The position numbers and the translations under genes were made by a program. Of a DNA stretch of 38,531 nt, positions 28,409 through 36,060 are shown piece by piece. The notes under the pieces are model-generated. The model had not been told where the DNA came from. It saw only the letters and a program-made list of their open reading frames with translations, and ran no database searches. The number at the start of each line of letters is the position of its first letter. Position 1 is the first letter of the stretch. This DNA is from Methyloprofundus sp. (GTDB taxonomy: Bacteria > Pseudomonadota > Gammaproteobacteria > Methylococcales > Methylomonadaceae), in NCBI GenBank assembly GCA_013138595.1, contig WTCM01000195.1:1-38531 (forward strand). Reading direction: 5' to 3'.

Positions 28409-28651
28409 CTATAAAGCACTATTAAGTAATTCATCAAGCTCAGGTAAAGAACTATCTTCCCTACGGCAAGTTTTATAAAAACTCACAAACTCCATAAAAG
28501 CTTGTTCTAAATCATCTAAAATTCCTTCCTCATTTTCGCGCTCATCAGGCGCAACATCAGGCGAATCTAGGTATTCTTTTTGTAAAGCAACTTCGCTATT
28601 TAACGCTAAAATAGCATAAATAACCGCATTGCTAGAAAGTGAATCTGACAT
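28409..28651 (-). CDS. Small acidic protein of unknown function
   Basis: 80 residues, strongly acidic (ERENEEGILDDLEQAFMEFV), predicted all-helical, no signal peptide. No family recognised. It ends 6 bp before the diguanylate cyclase gene and so is probably co-transcribed with it; a role linked to that signalling protein is possible but unsupported by sequence. Two repeat hairpins separate it from dapD upstream. Confidence 0.6.
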   Translation of the reverse strand: MSDSLSSNAVIYAILALNSEVALQKEYLDSPDVAPDERENEEGILDDLEQAFMEFVSFYKTCRREDSSLPELDELLNSAL

Positions 28652-28668
28652 AACTATTTCCTATAAAC

Positions 28669-28715
28669 AGAACGCAGAGCGTTCTTGTATGCATTCCCAC
28701 GCGGAGCGTGGGAAC
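28669..28715. repeat. Two tandem palindromes of the GTTCCCACGCTCC type
   Basis: AGAACGC/GCGTTCT (28669-28685, loop AGA) and TTCCCACGC/GCGTGGGAA (28694-28714, loop GGA) form two adjacent hairpins in the dapD-28651 spacer. The second resembles a dispersed repeat common in several gammaproteobacterial genomes. It may attenuate read-through from dapD. Confidence 0.7.
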
Positions 28716-28730
28716 GAGAACAACATGACT

Positions 28731-29549
28731 TTAGTCACGTAATAACTCATTAATGCCTGTTTTACTACGTGTTTTCTCATCAACTTGCTTGATAATCACG
28801 GCACAGTATAAGCTATGGCTACCGTCTTTCGAGGGTAAGTTACCTGAAACGACAACCGACCCAGCAGGTACACGCCCATAAGTAATTTCACCTGTCATAC
28901 GGTTAAAGATTTTAGTACTTTGACCGATATAAACCCCCATAGAGATAACCGAACCTTCTTCTACCACAACACCTTCTACTACTTCAGAACGCGCGCCGAT
29001 AAAACAGTTATCTTCAATAATAGTTGGTCCTGCTTGTAATGGCTCTAATACACCCCCAATACCTACACCACCTGATAAATGTACATTTTTACCAATTTGC
29101 GCACAAGAACCTACTGTGACCCATGTATCAACCATTGTGCCACTACCTACATAAGCACCGATATTCACATACGAAGGCATTAAAATTGCACCGGGTGCAA
29201 TATAAGAGCCATGACGTGCAACTGCGTTAGGCACAACACGTACACCTGCTTCAGCAAAATCTTCTGGTGTGTAAGAAGAAAATTTAGTTTCAACTTTATC
29301 GTAATATCGTGTTGCACCGCCATCCATCACACGATTTTCATTAATTCTGAATGACAATAAAACGGCTTTTTTCAACCACTGATTGACTACCCATTCGCCA
29401 CTGTTTTTATCAGCAACACGCGCTTGTCCAGAGTCTAATAAGTTAATAGATTCTTTAACGGCATTACGCACTTCGTCAGAAACGCTAGTGGGTGAAATGC
29501 TGTCACGATTATCAAAGGCTTCGTTAATGATTTTTTCTAATTGATTCAT
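28731..29549 (-). CDS. dapD: Tetrahydrodipicolinate N-succinyltransferase
   Basis: Transfers succinyl from succinyl-CoA to tetrahydrodipicolinate in the lysine/diaminopimelate pathway. The 272 residues equal the family length: helical N-terminus ([15 protein letters not shown]), then the left-handed beta-helix of hexapeptide repeats (about 105-225: [39 protein letters not shown]) and a C-terminal [12 protein letters not shown] strand. No dap neighbour is present. Confidence 0.97.
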   Translation of the reverse strand: MNQLEKIINEAFDNRDSISPTSVSDEVRNAVKESINLLDSGQARVADKNSGEWVVNQWLKKAVLLSFRINENRVMDGGATRYYDKVETKFSSYTPEDFAEAGVRVVPNAVARHGSYIAPGAILMPSYVNIGAYVGSGTMVDTWVTVGSCAQIGKNVHLSGGVGIGGVLEPLQAGPTIIEDNCFIGARSEVVEGVVVEEGSVISMGVYIGQSTKIFNRMTGEITYGRVPAGSVVVSGNLPSKDGSHSLYCAVIIKQVDEKTRSKTGINELLRD

Positions 29550-29713
29550 ACTATTTTCTATAAAGAGTTAATAAAATTTTTAATGCGATTTTGTCTATTA
29601 ATCAACCGTGTATTCTAGCATGAGCTGATGAATTTTAAAAAAATAGGCGGTTTAGTGACAAAAGGCGCTAAAATATTTCATTTTTTCACTGCTTATAAAA
29701 TATCTAATTCCCA

Positions 29714-30286
29714 ATGTCCAAGCCATTTCTTTGCTTATTTCTTGCTCTTTTTAGTTTTAGTTCCACCCTTTTCGCGCATGCGGGTGTCGATCATGGTGAT
29801 AACTGCTTTGTACATGTAGGCAGTGCTAAATTACGTTTAGGAGGCTTTCAGGCGGAAGAAAAAATAGGCGGTGGCAAACATTACTGCCATTTATTTCCCG
29901 CGACAGGGACTGTAATTTTTACGTTTGAAGCGGATATTATTCAGCAGCTTGATAAAAAAATGAATATCAAGTTTCTTGCCGCTGACTCTTATTGGGATGT
30001 CATATTTGATAATGCTAATGCGTTTCAGCAAGAACTTGCGCAAACAAGCGATGGCGCAAAAATTCAATATAATTTTCCTACTCGGGGACTTTATGCCATG
30101 CAAGTCGAGCTACAAGATACACAGAAAAATTCATTAGCAGTCAGCCAAAATAGCACTCAACGCTTTTTATTTCTGGTAGGTTTTCCCCTTATAAAAATAT
30201 TGATCTTTATTGCCTTGGGCTTTTTTCTATTGCTGATTTTTGCGTTATTAAGGCAGTTACGAGAAGGAGCTGGTAAGGGTAAGTAA
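29714..30286 (+). CDS. Exported membrane-anchored protein of unknown function
   Basis: 190 residues with a signal peptide (MSKPFLCLFLALFSFSSTLF, cleavage near residue 21), a periplasmic domain beginning HAGVDHGDNCFVHVGSAKLR, and a C-terminal membrane helix (about 150-177) with a basic cytoplasmic tail. The first mature residues hold His-x4-His and a Cys (AHAGVDHGDNC), a possible metal site; a second Cys-His group follows (GKHYCHLF). Metal-related envelope function is a guess. Divergent from dapD across 164 bp. Confidence 0.65.
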   Translation: MSKPFLCLFLALFSFSSTLFAHAGVDHGDNCFVHVGSAKLRLGGFQAEEKIGGGKHYCHLFPATGTVIFTFEADIIQQLDKKMNIKFLAADSYWDVIFDNANAFQQELAQTSDGAKIQYNFPTRGLYAMQVELQDTQKNSLAVSQNSTQRFLFLVGFPLIKILIFIALGFFLLLIFALLRQLREGAGKGK

Positions 30287-30460
30287 GAATCCCTCTCTTA
30301 ACTCTTAGCCTTAAAATTTAGCTGTACACCTGAATTCGTATAATAAACGCCAAGAAATCTTTTACTTAAAATATAATAGCATTTAGAGCTTAGTCTACTT
30401 TTACTATTGGATTTTACTGTATTGTCGAGTAGGCAAATATAAAATTTAACGGGGAATTTA

Positions 30461-32560
30461 ATGCATACAAATAAAGTTACTTTTTTAATAATACCTATAC
30501 TGTTAGCCCTTAGCTTTTCACTGCAAGCAGAAACATTTTGTGTTGATAATAGTCAAAGCTTTCAGTCCTCCCTAAACTTAGCCGCTAACAATGCGAATGA
30601 TAATGAAATTCTCATTGAACAAGGTCGATATATTGGTCAGTTTATATATTATTCAAAATCCAATAATAGCTTAAAAATAGAGGGTGGTTACTCACAAGGC
30701 TGTACTTCAAGCGAACCAAACCCAAAAAATACTATTTTAGATGCAGATGAAAACGGTACTGTTCTTTATCTTCAAGCAGAAAATTTAGACTCTAATATAA
30801 CAGTAGAAGGCATTTCTATTGTTAACGGCTATACAACAAAAGACATTGCACCAGGCTTATTTATAAAAACAGATGGTGATGTAAACATAGACAAAAATCA
30901 CTTTACTAACAATTCAAGTGAGCATGATAATGCTTTCTATACTAATGATGGTGCTGCTCTTCATATAACGGGAGAGGGTGATCGATATATTAATGGCAAT
31001 AACTTTTCAAAAAATTATTCAGCTATTTATATTGCTAAGAAAAAGATGGATCCAGTTTTTAACAATGTACATTTTAGAACCGCTGAGACTGTCAACAACA
31101 TTGAATTTACAAATAATAATGTCAATAGCAGTCATGCAAATAATACCAGCTATAGAATTTCAACTATTTTATACGCTGAAGAATATACCATTAGTGAAAA
31201 TACATTCGAAAATAATTCAGTGACTGCTCTTTACCTACGTGGCTCTGAAAAACAGGCTGAGTGTTCTATTGAAAAGAATGCATTTTTAAACAATGGTTCT
31301 GATCGTTCACAAGTCGGAGCATTAGAACTAGAAAATGGTACTTGTTTGATAAAAAGTAACCATTTTTATAAAAATAAAGCCTCAGTAAGTGGTTCAGCTC
31401 TATATGTACATGGTGGTATCAATCTAAAATATATTATAAATAATATAATTGAAGAAAATGTAGTGTTTAATTCTATCAATAACAATAGAGGTGGCGGTGC
31501 ATTAAGTGGTAGTTTCTTATATGTAGAAGGCAATGAATTTTTAAAAAATAAAAATCTAGGGGTACAAAAATATAGGAACACAGGGACAGCAGGATTATAT
31601 TGTAAGCAAGCTTGTTATATTATCAATAATGTCATCGCTGGCAATACAAGCGAGAAGAATGGGGCTGGTATCACTTTGCAACACACCTCAACTGGAGCCG
31701 ACATTTACTTTCTTATTAATAATACTTTCTATAACAACCAGTCTAAGCTTAAGGGTGGAGCGGTGTACTTGATCACTAGTAGAGGTCACTCAGAAGACTA
31801 TTCATTCCACCTAAAAAACAATATTTTCGATCATAATAGTGCGACCGAAGGAAGTGATATTTATTTTCGTAATGATGATAATGAAAACCTTGAGCTAGGA
31901 AATCTTATATTATCTTCAAATTCTTTTTCTCAAGGTATTTTAGGCTTTGTAGAGCAAGCGCCGTCCGGCATGATAGTTGATGATAGTAATATTTTTTCAA
32001 TGGATCCTTTGTTTATTAATACAACGAATTATCACTTACAAAGCAACTCTGCTCTAGTCGATGCGGGTGATAATAGTGCCATCGAATTAGGCTACTATAA
32101 AGGTATTGAGTTAGTGGTTGAAAATGACTTAGACGGTCTATCTCGATTGCGTAATGGACAAATTGATTTAGGTGCCTTTGAAGTTCAATTAGGTGAAGAT
32201 GCATTCCTTGTCGATGAGACGGCTGCTAAGCATTGTGTTGCAGATTATAATTTGAATAACGAACTAAATATCCCGTGTGTTTCCGTACCAAATCCAGATG
32301 GAAGTATCACAATATATCAAGCGGGTTTACAATTAAAATCTAGCAACCCATTTATATTCAGTTTAAGTAGTGCACAACTGGCAAATATAACTCATGCTGA
32401 CTCATGCCTAGCGCGGTATGAATCGACAGGCATATTGAGTATTCCCTGCCTGACAGTACAAGATATATTTGGTAATTTAAACGAGTACAGTATAGAAATG
32501 AAGATTATTACTGGCGCTTCTCCTTTATCATTTGAGCTGATTAGTGCTACGCCTAAATAA
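30461..32560 (+). CDS. Secreted right-handed beta-helix protein
   Basis: 699 residues with a signal peptide (MHTNKVTFLIIPILLALSFS, cleavage after LQA). Residues about 40-560 are Asn-rich parallel beta-helix coils (repeated short strands with N-x-F and NN turns, e.g. ISENTFENNSVTALYLRGSE). At about 545-575 a segment ending in DLDGLSRLRNGQIDLGAFE matches the choice-of-anchor Q motif found at the end of such helices. After it come two related 50-residue units, each with Cys-x2-x-Tyr ... IPC (CVADYNLNNELNIPC and CLARYESTGILSIPC). A surface polysaccharide-binding or lyase-like role is typical; no catalytic residues can be assigned. AT-rich relative to neighbours. Confidence 0.8.
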   Translation: MHTNKVTFLIIPILLALSFSLQAETFCVDNSQSFQSSLNLAANNANDNEILIEQGRYIGQFIYYSKSNNSLKIEGGYSQGCTSSEPNPKNTILDADENGTVLYLQAENLDSNITVEGISIVNGYTTKDIAPGLFIKTDGDVNIDKNHFTNNSSEHDNAFYTNDGAALHITGEGDRYINGNNFSKNYSAIYIAKKKMDPVFNNVHFRTAETVNNIEFTNNNVNSSHANNTSYRISTILYAEEYTISENTFENNSVTALYLRGSEKQAECSIEKNAFLNNGSDRSQVGALELENGTCLIKSNHFYKNKASVSGSALYVHGGINLKYIINNIIEENVVFNSINNNRGGGALSGSFLYVEGNEFLKNKNLGVQKYRNTGTAGLYCKQACYIINNVIAGNTSEKNGAGITLQHTSTGADIYFLINNTFYNNQSKLKGGAVYLITSRGHSEDYSFHLKNNIFDHNSATEGSDIYFRNDDNENLELGNLILSSNSFSQGILGFVEQAPSGMIVDDSNIFSMDPLFINTTNYHLQSNSALVDAGDNSAIELGYYKGIELVVENDLDGLSRLRNGQIDLGAFEVQLGEDAFLVDETAAKHCVADYNLNNELNIPCVSVPNPDGSITIYQAGLQLKSSNPFIFSLSSAQLANITHADSCLARYESTGILSIPCLTVQDIFGNLNEYSIEMKIITGASPLSFELISATPK

Positions 32561-32568
32561 TTAAGCAG

Positions 32569-32616
32569 CGTAGAGTCATTAGTTTACGCAAAGCCAATAA
32601 ACGAGAACACAAGCCT
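32569..32616 (+). pseudogene. C-terminal remnant of a BrnT-type toxin
   Basis: In the frame that runs straight into the BrnA gene, the 48 bp before its ATG encode RRVISLRKANKREHKP. BrnT toxins end with RIISARKA-x-KRE, and BrnT genes normally precede and overlap brnA. The rest of the toxin (about 75 codons) is gone; the beta-helix gene ends only 8 bp upstream. The sequence is read as the scar of a toxin deletion. Confidence 0.6.
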
Positions 32617-32892
32617 ATGCCCAAGCTTAAAAGCACCACTATTATTCCTACAGATCAGGAGGAGGCAATCATTAATGCAGGAATTGCCTCTGATCCCGAC
32701 ACCTATGTAATGACAGCCGCTGAGTTTGCTGAACTCAAACCTGTAAAAATGGGTAGGCCTAAATTAGCCACGCCCAAAAAACCCATTAATATTCGCCTAT
32801 CCCAAGAGGTAGTTGATTATTTTAAGGGGACAGGAAAAGGCTGGCAAACCCGCGTAGATCAAGTGCTTAAAGAATATGTAGCTCACCAGTAA
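32617..32892 (+). CDS. BrnA-family antitoxin (orphan)
   Basis: 91 residues. The C-terminal RLSQEVVDYFKGTGKGWQTR plus VDQVLKEYV is the ribbon-helix-helix of BrnA antitoxins (usual form RLDxxVLxWFKxxGKGYQTRIN). The N-terminal half has TDQEEAIINAGIASDPDTYV, also family-like. No complete BrnT toxin lies beside it; only the remnant above. It probably remains a DNA-binding repressor. Confidence 0.85.
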   Translation: MPKLKSTTIIPTDQEEAIINAGIASDPDTYVMTAAEFAELKPVKMGRPKLATPKKPINIRLSQEVVDYFKGTGKGWQTRVDQVLKEYVAHQ

Positions 32893-32909
32893 AACAATAG
32901 GGGGAAGTA

Positions 32910-32970
32910 AACCCATCATTTTGTGCCCTATAATGATGGGGTTCGCAAAAAGATGCTCTACCCACCCTAC
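32910..32970. repeat. Truncated second copy of the 11590-11695 palindromic repeat
   Basis: AACCCATCATTTTGTGC at 32910 and TAATGATGGGGTTCGCAAAA up to CTCTACCCACCCTAC at 32970 match the right half of the element at 11590-11695 with a few substitutions. The left arm is missing. It separates the BrnA gene from the 3' end of the amidotransferase gene. Confidence 0.8.
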
Positions 32971-32980
32971 TTAAACTAAG

Positions 32981-34786
32981 TTATGAATTCTCTTTCCCTT
33001 GAAACCATAGTTCCAACATCATTAAGATCCAAATTAATTCACCATAATAAGCGGCGTGAATACTTTGATGCATCTTCACCGCATTATCCAAAAATTCTTC
33101 TTTAAAATAAGCACGCTTTTTAAGACTGTTAATACTGTCATAAGCAAGCTCTTTTAAGGGCTGGTAATCTTTTAACCAAATCCCAAAAGGCAAGCCAAAG
33201 CCGTGTTTAGGTTTATTAAGAATTTTTTCGGGTAAAAAACCTTGCATCGCTTGCTTATAAAACTTGCGTAAAGCTTTAGACTCTAATTTATCCGCTGTTG
33301 GAATTTGGCATGATAAATCAATAATTTCTTTGCTTAATAAAGGATACCTGACCGTCACCCCTGCCATTTCACACATTTTATTGACTTTGACTAGGTCATT
33401 ATCATGCAAAGTACTTTTCCAGTCGGTAAAGAGCATCCTATTCAAACTACTCGCTTGCTCAGGGCGGTTATAAGTCTCGCGTAAAATATTTAAAGGCTGT
33501 GCCGTATCAATTTGTGCTAAAAAGTCCTCTTGAAACACTTCATTACCCGCATGTCTATGCAAAAAATTATAATCCTGCAAACGGTCTGGCAACGGGGTAT
33601 TGGCTTGGTCTATATAACGTTTCGCTTTGAAAAACAGTTTTTGCTTCGCCAGTGACTCAGGCATATGGTTTAAAAACCCTTCCATACTAGCGCTGACAAA
33701 CTTAGGCACTTGCTGGTAATAGCCAAATACAATTTGCTGCGCATAACGTTCATTACCCGCAAAAATCTCATCTCCGCCATCCCCACCTAAAATCACACTG
33801 ATACCGTTTTCTTTTGCTACTTTTGCGCAATAATAAGCGGCTAATGCGGATGAGTTTCCAAAAGGCTCATCATAATAAGCGGCAATACTAGGAATCGCTT
33901 TAACGGTATCTTCAGGGGTTAAATAATACTCATGCTGACGGGTTTTAAATTGTGCAACGGCCACATTTGCATATTCAATTTCATCATAGCCATCAACGGG
34001 AAAACCCATAGAAAAGGTTTTTGCCTTATTCGGATAAACCTTAGATAAAGCACCTGCGATACTAGAGCTATCTAGCCCTCCGCTTAAAAAAGCCCCTGTG
34101 CTATCTTCACCGACAGATAATGTTTTAACTGAGGAAATTAATTTTTGTTGTAATTCCTCACCCATTTCAGCAGCAGAACGTGGCATAGTTTCTTGAAAAT
34201 CGGGCTGCCAATAGTACTTAAGCTGGATTTTTCCATCTTGATAAATAAGGGCTTGTCCCCCCTCTAACTTTTTAACTTGCTGGTAAATAGTATTCGGGCT
34301 AGGACAGTGGTGAAAATACACATAATCATAAACCGATTGCGCTGAAATATCAGACTTTACTTCGGGGTGATGAATAATACTATCGGCGGTTGTGCCAAAG
34401 ACTAAGCCTTTATCTGTTTCTGCATAATAGAGGCTGGTTAAACCGATAGGGTCTGTTGCTAAAATCAGCGTTTTAAGTGCAGGGTCAATAATGACTACTG
34501 CTTGCTCTACAGACTTTGACTCTAAAAAGCTCGCCCCTGATTTTTTATAACTCCTAATGATGTCACTTGCTGGGACACTTAGCTCAGTGTTTCCCGCATT
34601 AAGCAGTAAAACGCCCTGCTCTTCATGCAAGGCATGCTCCGCAGCCGCTAATGCAGAAAACTCAGAGTGCTGAATGCTTACACCCGCTGTTGTGTAACTA
34701 GGTGCTTGCGCAATATGTCGCTTTAATAATTGTGCGGCATCTTTGCCTTTTATGAGGGTCTCTACCCAACCTGCTAGTAATGTCAT
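32981..34786 (-). CDS. Asparagine-synthase-like protein lacking the glutaminase Cys
   Basis: 601 residues. The C-terminal ATP-pyrophosphatase domain is complete: PP-loop SGGLDS at 235-240, then a GGDGGDEIFAGNERY block. The N-terminal domain keeps the Ntn fold (DPIGLTSLYYAETDKGLVFG) but starts MTLLAGWVE and has no Cys2 (family: MCGI). It therefore cannot release ammonia from glutamine in the normal way. In exosortase-A loci a second AsnB-like protein accompanies amidotransferase 1; this probably is that partner. It may transfer an amine in polysaccharide modification using ammonia or another donor. It is 71 bp from the upstream glycosyltransferase gene, probably in one operon. Confidence 0.85.
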   Translation of the reverse strand: MTLLAGWVETLIKGKDAAQLLKRHIAQAPSYTTAGVSIQHSEFSALAAAEHALHEEQGVLLLNAGNTELSVPASDIIRSYKKSGASFLESKSVEQAVVIIDPALKTLILATDPIGLTSLYYAETDKGLVFGTTADSIIHHPEVKSDISAQSVYDYVYFHHCPSPNTIYQQVKKLEGGQALIYQDGKIQLKYYWQPDFQETMPRSAAEMGEELQQKLISSVKTLSVGEDSTGAFLSGGLDSSSIAGALSKVYPNKAKTFSMGFPVDGYDEIEYANVAVAQFKTRQHEYYLTPEDTVKAIPSIAAYYDEPFGNSSALAAYYCAKVAKENGISVILGGDGGDEIFAGNERYAQQIVFGYYQQVPKFVSASMEGFLNHMPESLAKQKLFFKAKRYIDQANTPLPDRLQDYNFLHRHAGNEVFQEDFLAQIDTAQPLNILRETYNRPEQASSLNRMLFTDWKSTLHDNDLVKVNKMCEMAGVTVRYPLLSKEIIDLSCQIPTADKLESKALRKFYKQAMQGFLPEKILNKPKHGFGLPFGIWLKDYQPLKELAYDSINSLKKRAYFKEEFLDNAVKMHQSIHAAYYGELIWILMMLELWFQGKENS

Positions 34787-34857
34787 GTTCTATCCATTAT
34801 TTTTTCTTATAAGCTCCAGCTTAAAAATAAGCACTATAAGCTCAATTAAATTTAAAG

Positions 34858-36030
34858 TTACTTTTTAGCGCTCACTTTCTCAAACAGCGCGCGCAGTAAA
34901 TTAATCGTTGCCTGCCATGAAAAACCTTCTGCATATTGCCGAGTTGATGCTCTACTAGGCGCATTATCTGAAAGTTCTTTCACCCCAGCCGCGATAGCAT
35001 CAGCACTTCTTTCATCAATTAATACCCCTGCTTCAGCTTGCTGCACTATTTCGGGCATGCCCCAAACATTAGTGGCAATAACAGGTGTACCACATGCCAT
35101 AGATTCTAATAAAACATTCGGCCAACCTTCACGGCTAGACGCTAAAATTAATATATCGGCAATATTATATATATCCACTAATTCTTCGTGCGTTAAAGTA
35201 CCTAAGAAAAACACCCGCTCTTGCAACTGCAACTCATTCACTTGCTTGCTTAATGATTGCCGTAACTCACCGCCGCCCGCAATTAATAATTGATCATCAG
35301 GTAACTGCAACATTGCTTCAATAATTAAATGGTGACCTTTTAATTCAATTAAATTCCCCACCGATAATAAGCAGCGCCCCTTAATGCCCTTAAGCTGTCT
35401 TAATGCTTGCCTATCTTTAGGTCTAAAAAAGTCCAGATCGACCCCATTCCTTAAGGTATGAATTTTATCTTCATCGCTTCCTAAAGCAATCAGCTCCTGT
35501 CTTAAAGCATTACTGACGGTAATCGAGGCTGCGGCTTTATCAGCCGCCCAAAGAATCATTTTTTTAGCCAGTGGAATTTTTGGAATAAAGGTAATGTCAC
35601 TGCCTCTTGCCGTGATCACCACGGGCTTTTTTAACCACGTGCCTAGTATCGCTGCTGCGACACCATCAGGGTAATAATAATGTGTATCAATTAAATCAAA
35701 GTCATCCCCCTCTTTCAGCATTTTTTTCATCACTGGATATGCCGATATAGCGAGTAATAAAGGCGTTAGAAACATACCAATTTTGGGAATAACGAGGTAG
35801 CGCGGGTGCTCAATATCAATACCGTAGCTCTGCTCTTTTCGTGCTACCTGTGCATATTTAGCATAAGCTCCAAACTTATCTGACTTAAAAGGGAACCACG
35901 GAACAGGCGCAATCACCTTAAGCTCAGCATCCCCTGCTTGTAAAAATTTTCTCAGTCGTTGCTCGACAAATATCCCATGTCTTTTCTGTACATGGTTAGG
36001 ATATAAAGTCGTAAAAGTAAGAATTTTCAT
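34858..36030 (-). CDS. Family 4 glycosyltransferase
   Basis: 390 residues of GT-B fold. The N-terminal domain starts MKILTFTTLYPNHVQKRHGI and contains a DTHYYYPDGVAAA acceptor-side loop; the C-terminal domain has SVGNLIELKGHHLIIEAM and the E-x7-E motif in SREGWPNVLLESMACGTPVI. Cytoplasmic/peripheral, transferring a sugar from a nucleotide sugar to a lipid-linked glycan. It lies between two amidotransferase genes on the same strand (gaps 71 and 30 bp), the pattern of exosortase-associated exopolysaccharide loci. The sugar specificity cannot be read. Confidence 0.9.
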   Translation of the reverse strand: MKILTFTTLYPNHVQKRHGIFVEQRLRKFLQAGDAELKVIAPVPWFPFKSDKFGAYAKYAQVARKEQSYGIDIEHPRYLVIPKIGMFLTPLLLAISAYPVMKKMLKEGDDFDLIDTHYYYPDGVAAAILGTWLKKPVVITARGSDITFIPKIPLAKKMILWAADKAAASITVSNALRQELIALGSDEDKIHTLRNGVDLDFFRPKDRQALRQLKGIKGRCLLSVGNLIELKGHHLIIEAMLQLPDDQLLIAGGGELRQSLSKQVNELQLQERVFFLGTLTHEELVDIYNIADILILASSREGWPNVLLESMACGTPVIATNVWGMPEIVQQAEAGVLIDERSADAIAAGVKELSDNAPSRASTRQYAEGFSWQATINLLRALFEKVSAKK

Positions 36031-36060
36031 TTTTATAATGTCGTTAAAATAAGATGAGCG

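Noticed and set aside
29628-29819. 63-codon plus-strand frame
   Set aside because: It overlaps the start of the signal-peptide-bearing gene at 29714 in another frame and has no supporting features.
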